From contig JBPOJN010000002.1 of assembly GCA_052033505.1 (NCBI GenBank), forward strand, positions 13,460 through 77,459: 64,000 bases of DNA, given 5' to 3'. The DNA is from JBPOJN01 sp052033505. GTDB taxonomy: Bacteria > UBA10199 > JACPAL01 > GCA-016699445. The notes under the pieces are model-generated. The model was given only the letters and a program-made list of their open reading frames with translations. It had not been told where the DNA came from and made no database searches. The translations under genes were made by a program, and so were the position numbers. Below are positions 43,539-52,458 of this stretch, piece after piece. How positions within the stretch are numbered: the first letter of the stretch is position 1; the number at the start of each line of letters is the position of its first letter.

Positions 43539-44807
43539 ATGAAGGTACTGTACCTGAGTTCTGATTTGCCGTGGCCGGTCACTTCGGGTTGTCGTTCTGC
43601 CCTCCATAATCACCTCATGGAGATCTCTCAAGAAGGGAGTATTCTAAGAGAGATGGGGGTGGTAGATGATGCTCCCTCGCAGCGGGATATTTTTGAGAAA
43701 GAACTTCGAGCCAGGAATATTCATCTCCATCTCTTTCAGCGGAAAGTCAGCAAGCTTTCGCAAGGGTCACGATCCAATTTTCTGCGCGATTTGTTTTCCG
43801 TCCCATTTTTCTTTCTTACCTCTCGGTTTCCGATCGCCTACAGAGCGCGGCAAAATCCAGAAGCCTTGAAGAAGATCAAGGATTTGCTGGCGGAAAATGA
43901 ATTTGACTTGATTGTCATTGACCACATCAATGCCGTCGCTCTCCTGCCTCCCGGACTTTTTTTGCCGACTCTTTACATCAGTCACAACGCCGAGTCCGTG
44001 ATCTCGCGATCACGTTATCGGAATTATCCGTTATGGCATCCTTTTCGATTTTTATTTTTTGTCGAATACCTCAAAAATTGTCATCTGGAACGGTTTGTTT
44101 GTTCCAGCGTTGACAGAATCGTCTGCATTTCGTCTGCGGATGTAGAGACACTAAAAACTTTTGCCATGGATTCAAAAAAATCCCCGTCGATCGCATGCTG
44201 TCCTGAGCGAGTCCTAATGAAGAATGCGTGGCGCGGGAGTTTCGGGGGGAAGGATTTACTGTTCGTCGGCCCCATTAAGTTTTTTGCAAATCAAGAGGCT
44301 CTTTTTTGGACGGTTGAAAAGTTAATGCCGGCTCTTTGCGAGAGTGCTCCTGACGTGCGGCTTTTGGTCGCAGGAACGACGCGGGATGAATTTCTGAGCC
44401 GGGGAGGACGAACGTCCCCGCATGTTCAATTTTTTGGATTTGTGTCTGAAGCCGAGTTGGATCGTCTCTATCAGGATTGTGATCTTCTCATTTCTCCGAC
44501 CAAACACAGTTCAGGCATTAAAATGAAGGTGCTGGACGCGATCTCTCATGGCACGCCTATTGCCGGTACGCCGGAGTCTTTTTCGGGCATCGATTTTCTT
44601 TCGGAAATTTTACGGATCGATCGATCGAATGTCGATAAAAGTGCGAAGGATATTTTGTCTCTTCTTCAGACGCCTGAAAATTTAAAAGAAATAAGCCGAA
44701 GTATGAGGAGCAATTTAGAAAAATTCCTTTTGCGACGGAAAGGGTTGATTCGCCATATGAGGGAGCTCTCCGGCGTGGAGGAATTCTCTATTTCTTTAGT
44801 AGGATGA
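43539..44807 (+). CDS. Glycosyltransferase (GT4-like)
   Basis: 422 residues, GT-B fold. N-terminal acceptor domain opens KVLYLSSDLPWPVTSGCRSALHNHL. The C-terminal nucleotide-sugar domain shows LLFVGPIKFFANQEAL, VRLLVAGTTRDEFL, VQFFGFVSEAELDRLYQDCDLLISPTKHSSGIKMKVLDAISHGTPI (the last part being the usual sugar-nucleotide motif). Transfers a sugar in surface polysaccharide synthesis; donor and acceptor unknown. AAGGAG lies before the ATG. It begins the AT-richer glycan block and overlaps the convergent methyltransferase remnant by 20 bases. Confidence 0.88.
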   Translation: MKVLYLSSDLPWPVTSGCRSALHNHLMEISQEGSILREMGVVDDAPSQRDIFEKELRARNIHLHLFQRKVSKLSQGSRSNFLRDLFSVPFFFLTSRFPIAYRARQNPEALKKIKDLLAENEFDLIVIDHINAVALLPPGLFLPTLYISHNAESVISRSRYRNYPLWHPFRFLFFVEYLKNCHLERFVCSSVDRIVCISSADVETLKTFAMDSKKSPSIACCPERVLMKNAWRGSFGGKDLLFVGPIKFFANQEALFWTVEKLMPALCESAPDVRLLVAGTTRDEFLSRGGRTSPHVQFFGFVSEAELDRLYQDCDLLISPTKHSSGIKMKVLDAISHGTPIAGTPESFSGIDFLSEILRIDRSNVDKSAKDILSLLQTPENLKEISRSMRSNLEKFLLRRKGLIRHMRELSGVEEFSISLVG

Positions 44808-45571
44808 GTGTTTGCACCGCAGCCTGCGAGCTTCCCACGAGGAGTTCTTCTTGGAGCCCGACAATTTTTAAGGGAATAAATTCCGGACACCCGCAGAGTT
44901 CCGATGGGTCGCCGTGGATCAAATCCATGCCGCTTTCTTCGATGAGCCATCGGAGGGAAATATTTTTACCCCATTGATTGGTTTCTTTTTCGGAAAACGG
45001 CGCGAGATCCAGGAAGAGATCGACGGTCAGGATGAAAAGGCCGCCTGGTTTTAAAATGCGTCTGACGTGTTTGAGAATGCTTAAGATATCCGGCTCGGGG
45101 ATGTGTTCCAGAACGGAGACGCTGACGCCACGATCAAAGTCATTGTCTTTGAGGTTGGCCTCTTCAATGAAACCGGGGAACAGTGTGACCTGGGTGCCAA
45201 AGCGTCTGTTCAGAAGATCGAAAAACTTGGGTGTGATCGGCCAACCTCGGCCTCGTGCCTTTATGCCCGGATCTACGTTGATGACCTTAGCAGCCGGCAT
45301 GATCGAGCGCAAATTGCAAACCGGCATTTCCTCCGCCGATCTCAAGGGTGCGTAATCCTTTTTGGGGCGCTGTCTTTTCAAATACCCAGGGGTATTCGAA
45401 GCGACGGGTTCGATTATTGTCTTGGAACGCGAACGGCCCGACAAGGCCGGCGAGTCCCGGTAGATGGCGCAATTTTTTTGGTACGACCCGGCGCGCCGCA
45501 TGACCATAGGGGGCGCGCCAACGACGGTTCCATGCCTTGTGTTCACGAGATAGAGTTTCGCGGAGCAACAT
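44788..45571 (-). pseudogene. SAM-dependent methyltransferase, frameshifted
   Basis: Two overlapping frames together make one class I methyltransferase of about 260 residues. The first frame, from ATG 45571 (AAGGAG before it), carries motif I: GLRTLEIGGGNAGLQFALDHAG, then stops at 45287-45289. The second frame continues at once with AKVINVDPGIKARGRGWPI, FDRGVSVSVLEHIPEP, ILKPGGLFILTVD and the end of the domain. Removing one T near 45290 (minus-strand GGC-T-GCT) rejoins the frames as DHAGAKVINVD, exactly what the family predicts. So the gene is broken by a one-base insertion, or the base is a sequence error. Its start overlaps the end of the flippase gene. Confidence 0.7.
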
Positions 45572-47024
45572 GCTCGTCTCCTTTGAGAGTCTTTTGGAAT
45601 AGTGCAAGCACTAAGTAAATAGCGATGCCTGGCAAGAAAGAAACAATGAGAAGTGTCTGGTCTTTCAAGGTAGGAGACAGCGCTTTTTGCAGTAAAAGGC
45701 TGAAGCAAAATCCGAAAACTCCAGAGACAAGAGTCCGCCAACTCTCCGGTGTGAAGAGGGCGACTCTGTGAATGCGTCGCGCCTCTACCACCGCGACGAG
45801 GCTGACCAGTAGGTAGGCGGTTCCTGCCGTCCCTGCGGCGCCCAGAAGACCGAAATGAAGGGTTGCTTTGCCTCCGACAACGGCTGCGGCCAAAAGAGTC
45901 AGCATGGTTGCGACCACGAGTCGGCCTGCCGATCTTGTAACCACAAGAAAGTAGAGAAACACGGAGGAGGTTGAATAAAGAAGCTGCGGTATGACCAGCC
46001 AAAGAAAGGTACCCGTCGAAATAAGTGCCGCATTTTTTCCCAAAAAACCGACAAGGTTTTTACTAAAAAAAATCAGAGTGAATCCGATGATGATATTGAG
46101 AAATAAAATTTTTTCTAGTGATAGGCGGAGATGGCTTTTGAGAGACTCTCGATCTTTTCCTAAAAAAGATTCGGATGCGACCGGGACCAGTATCCCTCCG
46201 ATGGCTTTTTTGGTCTGCGAGGCGATCCGTGCGATTTGTTTTGCCAGGCCGTACACCCCGATCAAGGATTGTTGCTCAGGGCTGCCGGATCCTAAAAATG
46301 TGGTGATCAGAAAAATGTCGGCGCGAAATAGGATATTGTCAAACCCTGAAAGCAAATACATCGGCAGCGAGTAATGCAAGAAGCTGAGGGGAAATTTTTG
46401 TTTTGGGAGCGCTTCCAGGACCTTTTTCCAAGAAAAAAAACGTTGAAACACGACCAAAGAAAGAAAGGCCACGACCAGGACTGTTAGAGCCTGAGAGAGG
46501 ATGATCCCGCGATCTTTCCAGGGAGTGAGTCGAAAGATGAAGGCCAACGCAAGAAGCAACGCTGGCTCTACAACGCTCCTTAACAAGGCATTATATTTCA
46601 TTTCTTTCAACCCCATCGTGGCATTGAGGGCAATATTGCCCAGTGCAAAAAAAGGGACTGTCGGAACGAGGATATAGAGGGCGAGTTTTATATCCGGGGT
46701 ATCGACGTAGAGATGGGTGTAGCCCAAGACGATGAGGGATTCGATACTGGTGATGAGAAAGGAGGCTTTAAAACTGGAAGATAACTTTTGATAGAGCTTT
46801 TCGGTTTGATTGTGACGGTAGTGAGCCGTCTCGAAGAGGATGCTTTCGTCGATACCCAGAGCCCCAAAAAGCATGATGAGTTCCACGATGCTCCAGGCGA
46901 TCGTGTAAACGCCGAATTTTTCTGATCCGTAGAGTGCGATGGAGGAAAAGAAAAAAATGGCCCGACTGAATCGAAAGACATTTCCTATTAAATTTATCTT
47001 TATGCCAAGTAGAAGATCTTTCAT
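45543..47024 (-). CDS. Polysaccharide flippase (Wzx/MOP family)
   Basis: About 493 residues, 12-14 membrane helices. It has the MOP-superfamily look of O-antigen/polysaccharide flippases: MKDLLLGIKINLIGNVFRFSRAIFFF, a YSEKFGVYTIAWS-like start (actual YGSEKFGVYTIAWSIVELI), and FDNILFRADIFLI in the middle. It would move lipid-linked sugar units across the inner membrane. The start is taken as ATG 47024, but the ATG at 47065 in the same frame is possible; the run of nine C residues (on the coding strand) lies between them. No good ribosome binding site is seen for either. Overlaps the methyltransferase start by 29 bases. Confidence 0.85.
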   Translation of the reverse strand: MKDLLLGIKINLIGNVFRFSRAIFFFSSIALYGSEKFGVYTIAWSIVELIMLFGALGIDESILFETAHYRHNQTEKLYQKLSSSFKASFLITSIESLIVLGYTHLYVDTPDIKLALYILVPTVPFFALGNIALNATMGLKEMKYNALLRSVVEPALLLALAFIFRLTPWKDRGIILSQALTVLVVAFLSLVVFQRFFSWKKVLEALPKQKFPLSFLHYSLPMYLLSGFDNILFRADIFLITTFLGSGSPEQQSLIGVYGLAKQIARIASQTKKAIGGILVPVASESFLGKDRESLKSHLRLSLEKILFLNIIIGFTLIFFSKNLVGFLGKNAALISTGTFLWLVIPQLLYSTSSVFLYFLVVTRSAGRLVVATMLTLLAAAVVGGKATLHFGLLGAAGTAGTAYLLVSLVAVVEARRIHRVALFTPESWRTLVSGVFGFCFSLLLQKALSPTLKDQTLLIVSFLPGIAIYLVLALFQKTLKGDEHVAPRNSIS

Positions 47025-47033
47025 GGGGGGGGG
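47025..47033. repeat. G9 homopolymer at flippase start
   Basis: Nine G residues on the plus strand (nine C on the coding strand) directly before the ATG at 47024. If translation begins at ATG 47065 the tract codes for the Pro run in TRPPPPMKD, and a change of one base would shift the frame. If it begins at 47024 a change would alter only the distance to the upstream region. Confidence 0.6.
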
Positions 47034-47114
47034 TGGTCTTGTGATTTTTCTTTCCTTCTCGATCATGGGTTTGATAGAAGGGCCAGCACTTTTATAAAAA
47101 TCTAAGGAGAAATT

Positions 47115-47789
47115 ATGAAACGATTTTCGATTTTTGGCCTGACAGGCCTCGTCACGGCGGTTTTTGTCTTTGGGACGGGATGCGACGCCCTCAAAAACAT
47201 GGTCGGCGGTAGGACCGAAGAGAGAAAAGCTGACGGCGTGAGTTCGGATCAGCCTGCCGATCAGAAATTGAAGGAACTCGAAGAGAAGATGAAGAAGATG
47301 GAAGACGAGGCCAAGGTGCGGATCGAGGCGGAAAATAAAGCCAATATGGAAGTGGAATTGAAAGCGAAGCTTGAGCAAGAGATCCGGGCGAAGATTGAGG
47401 CGGAGCAGAAAGTAGTCGCGACGCAGCCGGTGACACAACCCACGCAAAAAGTTGTGGAGCGTATCATCGTCAGAGACGCCCCGAAGACGACGGCTTCTGA
47501 GGCGCCTGCTAGGTTATCTGGTTACATTCATGTCTATACCGATAGCCAACTCTCAGGCAAAAACATGAGGCTCTCTTTTGGCCAAAATATGCACACCACC
47601 GATGGTACTGCGTTTAAGGACAATATCACGTCTTTCTCCTACCAGATTCCAGCAGGGTGGCAGGTCTCGCTCTATCAGGATACAGGATATTCGAACACTA
47701 GCTACGTTGTGAAAGGCACAGGCAGTCTCGGCCATCTTCCTGGCTACATGAACGATAAATGTTCGTCGATCCGATGGGAGAGAGAATAG
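47115..47789 (+). CDS. Beta/gamma-crystallin-domain lipoprotein
   Basis: 224 residues. Lipoprotein signal ending in FGTGC (Cys23). Residues about 50-105 form a charged coiled coil (LEEKMKKMEDEAK...EAENKANMEVELKAK), then a Thr/Pro linker. Residues about 135-222 look like one beta/gamma-crystallin domain: HVYTDSQLSGKNMRL, FKDNITSFSYQIPAGWQVSLYQDTGYSN, KGTGSLGHL and DKCSSIRWE. Such domains bind calcium and stabilise envelope structures. AAGGAG precedes the ATG. It lies beside flippase and methyltransferase genes, so a surface role in the same glycan system is likely. Confidence 0.75.
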   Translation: MKRFSIFGLTGLVTAVFVFGTGCDALKNMVGGRTEERKADGVSSDQPADQKLKELEEKMKKMEDEAKVRIEAENKANMEVELKAKLEQEIRAKIEAEQKVVATQPVTQPTQKVVERIIVRDAPKTTASEAPARLSGYIHVYTDSQLSGKNMRLSFGQNMHTTDGTAFKDNITSFSYQIPAGWQVSLYQDTGYSNTSYVVKGTGSLGHLPGYMNDKCSSIRWERE

Positions 47790-47814
47790 TTTTTTCTCTT
47801 CATTAAAGTCTGTT

Positions 47815-48522
47815 GTGATTCAAATCGTTTCTGCATTGAGAGCCGGGGCCTTTTTTTTTGCATCCTGCCTTTATATTGTGTTTCTGGCTCTTCTTCCTCG
47901 CCGTCTCTTTTGCCGTATTTTTGGCGCCATTGAAAGAAGAGCGCGGAGAGGTCGGCTTAAGACGATGAGCTCTCACATTGCGGGAGCCAAGACGGTTTTA
48001 GATGTGGGTTCTGGGACTGGTAAGTTTGGTAAGATGATTGCCGACCATTTAGGCATTCAAGTCTCCGGTGTCGACGTGATCAACTACAGCGATGCGGAGA
48101 TTCCTTTCCATGTTTACGCCGGCAAAAATCTCCCTTTTGAGGACGCAAGCTTCGATGTTGTTCTTGCCGTCTTTGTCCTTCATCACTGTGCGGATCAGGA
48201 GCATATTTTTTCGGAGCTCATCAGAGTAGCGCGGAACAAGGTTGTCCTATTTGAAGACTCCTTCGAGTATGATTGGCAACGATGTTTTGTTCGGTGGAAC
48301 GATTTTCAGTCGAATATTCTTCAGGGTAATATCAGGGTGTTCAAAGGATGGACCAAGTCGAGTATTCGCGGAATGCCCATGCCCTATACTTTTCGCTCGA
48401 TACCGGGATGGATCGACTTTTTTAAAAAGTTTCCTGTCAAAGTTTCCTCCATGACGAAGAATTATGCCTGTTTTAAGACCCTCACGCGCGTCGTCTTTTC
48501 TCTTCAAAAAGACATCCCTTGA
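47815..48522 (+). CDS. Membrane-anchored class I methyltransferase
   Basis: 235 residues, starting at a GTG at 47815. Residues 1-35 are hydrophobic (AGAFFFASCLYIVFLALLPRR), a likely membrane anchor. The methyltransferase fold follows: TVLDVGSGTGKFGKMIADHLG (about 60-80), GVDVINYSD, LPFEDASFDVVLAVFVLHHC and ARNKVVLFEDSF. It probably methylates a sugar or lipid-linked intermediate. It is 26 bases after the crystallin-domain gene and 42 before the radical SAM gene. Confidence 0.8.
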   Translation: MIQIVSALRAGAFFFASCLYIVFLALLPRRLFCRIFGAIERRARRGRLKTMSSHIAGAKTVLDVGSGTGKFGKMIADHLGIQVSGVDVINYSDAEIPFHVYAGKNLPFEDASFDVVLAVFVLHHCADQEHIFSELIRVARNKVVLFEDSFEYDWQRCFVRWNDFQSNILQGNIRVFKGWTKSSIRGMPMPYTFRSIPGWIDFFKKFPVKVSSMTKNYACFKTLTRVVFSLQKDIP

Positions 48523-48563
48523 AAATAGGAACCAAAGATTGAAAGAAAACGGCGGATGCGTTT

Positions 48564-49577
48564 GTGAAAGAAGAAATCATGACTGCAAGTTTAAAACTGG
48601 TGGAGGGGTATAGGCATTTTAAGCATTGGATGGGGCGCATTGTGTTGCCGGATTCGCCCTCTTCCAGTTCCATTCCGTTCTTTGAGTACGCCAAATGGTT
48701 TCGGTTCACTCGCTGGACGCCGGATTATCCCTATTCCATCGATATTCAAACGAAGAGCGGCTGCAACGCCCATTGCAGCTTTTGTCCGGTGGGAAAAGAA
48801 GAGAACAAGATCTACGGCAGCATGAGTGATGAGCTTTTTAAGAAAATCGTCGATGAAGTGATCGATTTCCCTAGCTTACGACAAATCAGTCCGTATCTTT
48901 TGAATGACCCCTTGGTCGACAAGGGGCTTCCGGAGAAGATCGCATACATCGCCCAAAAAAGAGGTTCCCGCAGGACGCCGTTGATCAGGATCGTTACTAA
49001 CGCTGGACTTTTGACAGAGGACATGGGGCACCGTCTGTTGGCAACTGAAGCGTTAGATGAGATCAACTTCAGTTTTCATTCTATCATACCTGACGTGTAC
49101 GAAAAAATGATGTCTCCCCTAAAGTATGATCGCGTCATGGGAAATATCGTTCGGTTTAAGAATCAATGGAACGAATACGCCGGGGAAAAACCCAAGCTGA
49201 CTGTTTGGACCGTTAAGACCAATCCGGTCATTGCGAATCTAAAAAATGAAAAGGCTTACTGGAAAAAAATGGGAATAGGTTTTAAGGCGCGAAAGCTGGA
49301 CAATCGAGCCAACAAGGATATTGAGACTCTTGGCCTGGGTGATCGCGAGTTCGAGAATGTTTCCATGTGCGTTATTCCCTTTTGGAGAGCATGGGTGATG
49401 TGGAATGGCGACATGATTATGTGTTGCGTCGATCAAGAGAGGACAAATCTTTTGGGTAATTGTGAGAACCGATCCATTAAAGAAATTTGGAACGATCCTG
49501 CGTATCAGGCATTACGACATCGCTGGAGAAAGAAGGAATTGGGTGGGCTTCTTTGTGAAACTTGCAAGGGAACATAA
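48564..49577 (+). CDS. Radical SAM / SPASM protein
   Basis: 337 residues (start GTG 48564; ATG 48579 is the alternative). The 4Fe-4S motif is Cys67-x3-Cys71-x2-Cys74 (SGCNAHCSFCPVG). The C-terminal part has extra Cys residues (MCVIPFW, MIMCCVD, GNCEN, LCETCKG), as in SPASM domains holding auxiliary clusters. Such proteins modify sugars, lipids or peptides by radical chemistry; the glycan neighbours favour a sugar or lipid substrate. Its stop overlaps the next gene's start (TAATG), so the two are coupled. Confidence 0.88.
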   Translation: MKEEIMTASLKLVEGYRHFKHWMGRIVLPDSPSSSSIPFFEYAKWFRFTRWTPDYPYSIDIQTKSGCNAHCSFCPVGKEENKIYGSMSDELFKKIVDEVIDFPSLRQISPYLLNDPLVDKGLPEKIAYIAQKRGSRRTPLIRIVTNAGLLTEDMGHRLLATEALDEINFSFHSIIPDVYEKMMSPLKYDRVMGNIVRFKNQWNEYAGEKPKLTVWTVKTNPVIANLKNEKAYWKKMGIGFKARKLDNRANKDIETLGLGDREFENVSMCVIPFWRAWVMWNGDMIMCCVDQERTNLLGNCENRSIKEIWNDPAYQALRHRWRKKELGGLLCETCKGT

Positions 49578-50491
49578 TGAAATTGGTTCGCGCCCTTTTT
49601 TTTCTCGGATCTTTGGCAGCGATGGCTTTTGCTCCTCTTGGAGAAACCCAGGAAATCAAGTCTCCTCAAAAGCAAACACTGGAAGCATTGTTTCGAAAAC
49701 TCTCTCAAAAATCTAAGGGCCGCTGGAGATTTGTCCGTAAAATCCCCCTTCAGTTCAAAACCTATCACCCGCAGGGTATGGTGAAAGTCGGTGCCGAATT
49801 CTACCTCTCCTCTGTTGAGATAACTGAGAAACCCATGCCGACTCTTTTTGAAGAGGAGCGCCTTCCCGGAAAAGGAGTGGGTCATCTTTTTCACTTCGAC
49901 GGGCGTGGACGTTTGGTGAAACAGACGACGCTTGGGAAAAACAACTGCTACCATCCCGGTGGTATCGATACGGATGGGACGTTTATTTGGGTGTCCCTCG
50001 CCGAGTATCGCCCTCAGAGTCGATCTATCATTTATAAGGTGAACCGGATGTCATTTGAGGCTCAGGAGGCTTTTACTGTCGCAGATCATATCGGAGGAGT
50101 TGCCTTCGACCCAAAAGAGCAAAATCTCCACGGCCTGAGTTGGGATGCGCAGGCTTTTTATGTTTGGAAAACACAAGGCCAGCAAATGAGTCGAGTTCCG
50201 CAAGGCGGAGAAATCTGCAAGTACCAGGAGTGTCATTATGTGGGCAGTGGGGCGATGCTCTGCGGCGGCTTAAGTCAAGCGTATGATTCGCGCGGTAGTA
50301 TAGCATTAATCGATCTTACCGACCATAACCTCATTTCTCGGATCGATCCTCCCAAATTAGAAATGGCAGACATAGTTTTGACGAGAAATGCGATGACTTT
50401 TGAAATGTGGGGAAGGGGTCTAAGGTTTTATTTTGTTCCGGAGGACAACGTCTCTGCAGTGTATGTTTTAGATTTGGAGTTGGATCCTTGA
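49577..50491 (+). CDS. Secreted beta-propeller-like protein (DUF6454-like)
   Basis: 304 residues from the ATG at 49577. Signal peptide MKLVRALFFLGSLAAMAFA. Mature part: YHPQGMVKVGAEFYLSSVEI, KGVGHLFHFDGRGRLVKQT, CYHPGGIDTDGTFIWVSLAEY, HIGGVAFDPKEQNLHGLSWDAQAFYVW. These repeated four-stranded blades look like a six-bladed propeller and fit what I recall of DUF6454, but the match is from memory and should be taken as tentative. Translationally coupled to the radical SAM gene before and the helicase after (TGATG). Confidence 0.65.
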   Translation: MKLVRALFFLGSLAAMAFAPLGETQEIKSPQKQTLEALFRKLSQKSKGRWRFVRKIPLQFKTYHPQGMVKVGAEFYLSSVEITEKPMPTLFEEERLPGKGVGHLFHFDGRGRLVKQTTLGKNNCYHPGGIDTDGTFIWVSLAEYRPQSRSIIYKVNRMSFEAQEAFTVADHIGGVAFDPKEQNLHGLSWDAQAFYVWKTQGQQMSRVPQGGEICKYQECHYVGSGAMLCGGLSQAYDSRGSIALIDLTDHNLISRIDPPKLEMADIVLTRNAMTFEMWGRGLRFYFVPEDNVSAVYVLDLELDP

Positions 50492-52458
50492 TGATGCCCC
50501 TAACCGAAGAAAACATAGCCTCCATCGGTGCCGACGAAGAATCCCGCTGGCGGGACACGCACCAAGCGGTCATCGCCGAAATCCGGCGCACGACGCTGGA
50601 CTACGAAGGCGACCGCCAGCTCGCGCGCGATTTGACCTCCCAGATCGTGGCGGCGACGCGCGACGAGGATAAGGCGGCACTGGCTTCCGACGAAGCCGTG
50701 GCTCATGGATTGACGGCGCTCCGAAAAGACAAGACAGTCGGCCTCGACAGCTTGGTCGAAGCCCCGTATTTCGCGCGCGTCGTGACCGACGAAATTACCG
50801 AAGATGGCGAGAGCAAGTCCGTGGAGTTCCGACTCGGCACTGCGAGCTTCCCGGCCCAGCGCATCATCGACTGGCGGAAAGCCCCGATCAGCAAACTTTA
50901 TTACGACTACAAAGAAGGCGACGATTTCTCCGAAACGATCCAGGGCCGCGAGCGCGAGGGATTGATCAAACTCAGGCGTTCTTTCCACGGGAAGCGCGAA
51001 AACCTGCAAATCATCGAAACCGCGCAGGGCACGATCGCCAAGCAGAACAACACGTGGAAGCTGAAAGACAAAGGCGAACCGATGTCGCGCACGTCGGGCC
51101 ACGACGGACACCTGCCGCCGATCCTGTCGCTCATCACCGCGGAGCAGTTCGAACTCATCACGAAAGACGCGCGAAAGCCCATTGTGATCCAGGGCATCGC
51201 CGGCAGCGGCAAAACGACCGTCGCGTTACATCGGCTCGCGTGGTTGCTTCATGAAGATAATTCCAACGCCAAGGCCGAAAAATGCCTCGTCGTCATGCAG
51301 AGCCCGTCTCTGAAAGCCTATGTCGAAACCACGTTGCCGGAGCTGAAAGTCCCCGGCGTGCCGATCCGCACGTTTTCACAGTGGGCAGCGCGGTTGGTCA
51401 CGGAACTCGTCGGCGCGCGTCCTTCCGGCATCCTCGAAAAAACCGTCGACCTTGAGCGTTTCAAATCTTCGGTCATCTGCCTCAAACTCATGAATCAATA
51501 CGTCGAGGCGCATCCCGACCGGGATCTGACGGATTGGACCAAGGACTTGTTCCGCTTCTTCGAATTCGCCGCCGCCCAGGATATTTTCTGGCCGCGTTGG
51601 TCGGAAGTGCAACGGCAATTGAAAGACCAGATCGCCAAGCGCATCTGCGATGAGCAGGACGATGCCTTGTTGTTGCATCTGATCTATCTCGAAAAGGGAT
51701 ACTACCCCGTCAAAACGGACGCGAGTCTGGGCGTCTGCGACCACGTCGTAATCGACGAGGCCCAAGACTTCGGTTTGGTGGAGATCAAGGCGTTACTCAA
51801 CGCCGTCGACCAGAAGCGCACGGTCACGATCGTCGGCGACATCGCGCAGAAAATCGTCGCGGGACGGAATTTCGAAAGCTGGGAAGAAGTCTTGCGAGAC
51901 GCCGGTTTCGAGAACACGACGCCGCTGGAGCTCACCGTCTCTTACCGCACCACGCGCGAGATCATGCAGTTGGCCGCCAAACTCAGGACGGGATCCCAAA
52001 AACTCCCGACGAACGCGCAACAAGCCCGCAGCGGTCCAATCCCGGGTTATTTCAAGACGAATTCCGAAGCGGCTCTACCGAACATCATTGCGAGCTGGAT
52101 TCAGGCGCGCCAGGCCGAAAATCCCGGCGCGTTGTCCGCCGTCGTGTGCCGCCATCCGAAGGAAGCTGAGACCCTCACGCAGGAATTGCGCAAATTAGGT
52201 TTGCCTTCGGTGCGTTTCGGCCATCGCGAGCAATTCGATTTTTCGCCGGGAGTCGTGATTACGAGCATTCACCAGGTCAAAGGCTTGGAGTTCCGCAATG
52301 TGCTCGTCGTCGAACCGTCCGAGGAAAATTATCCTTCGGATGACGAAGGCCGCAATCTCCTGTATGTTGCGACGACGCGGGCCGAAGTCAGGCTCGATTT
52401 CGCGGGTACCCAAGCCCCGATGTCGCTCTTGCCCGTCTTGCCTAAAGGAGCTTTTTGA
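50491..52458 (+). CDS. UvrD/HelD-like superfamily 1 helicase
   Basis: 655 residues from the ATG at 50491, which overlaps the previous stop codon (TGATG). SF1 motifs: Walker A GIAGSGKTT (235-243), Walker B with VIDEAQDFGLVEI, GDIAQKI (motif III), LTVSYRTTREIM (motif IV), VVITSIHQVKGLEF (motif V) and YVATTRAEVRLDF (motif VI). The N-terminal 230 residues include a charged coiled-coil-like part as in HelD (RNA-polymerase-recycling) proteins; this makes HelD the closest named relative, with plain UvrD/Rep repair helicase as the alternative. Its stop overlaps the Ste24 gene start (TGATG). Confidence 0.85.
   Translation: MMPLTEENIASIGADEESRWRDTHQAVIAEIRRTTLDYEGDRQLARDLTSQIVAATRDEDKAALASDEAVAHGLTALRKDKTVGLDSLVEAPYFARVVTDEITEDGESKSVEFRLGTASFPAQRIIDWRKAPISKLYYDYKEGDDFSETIQGREREGLIKLRRSFHGKRENLQIIETAQGTIAKQNNTWKLKDKGEPMSRTSGHDGHLPPILSLITAEQFELITKDARKPIVIQGIAGSGKTTVALHRLAWLLHEDNSNAKAEKCLVVMQSPSLKAYVETTLPELKVPGVPIRTFSQWAARLVTELVGARPSGILEKTVDLERFKSSVICLKLMNQYVEAHPDRDLTDWTKDLFRFFEFAAAQDIFWPRWSEVQRQLKDQIAKRICDEQDDALLLHLIYLEKGYYPVKTDASLGVCDHVVIDEAQDFGLVEIKALLNAVDQKRTVTIVGDIAQKIVAGRNFESWEEVLRDAGFENTTPLELTVSYRTTREIMQLAAKLRTGSQKLPTNAQQARSGPIPGYFKTNSEAALPNIIASWIQARQAENPGALSAVVCRHPKEAETLTQELRKLGLPSVRFGHREQFDFSPGVVITSIHQVKGLEFRNVLVVEPSEENYPSDDEGRNLLYVATTRAEVRLDFAGTQAPMSLLPVLPKGAF

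Noticed and set aside
44788..46002. One long open frame of 404 codons on the minus strand
   Set aside because: Only its part below about 45290 is protein-like; above that the real frame is the one starting at 45571 and the flippase end. The rest is an antisense or out-of-frame artefact.
47040..47447. N-terminal extension of the flippase frame to 47447
   Set aside because: This part is antisense to the crystallin-domain lipoprotein, whose signal and binding site are clear. The extension is low-complexity Leu/Phe/His.
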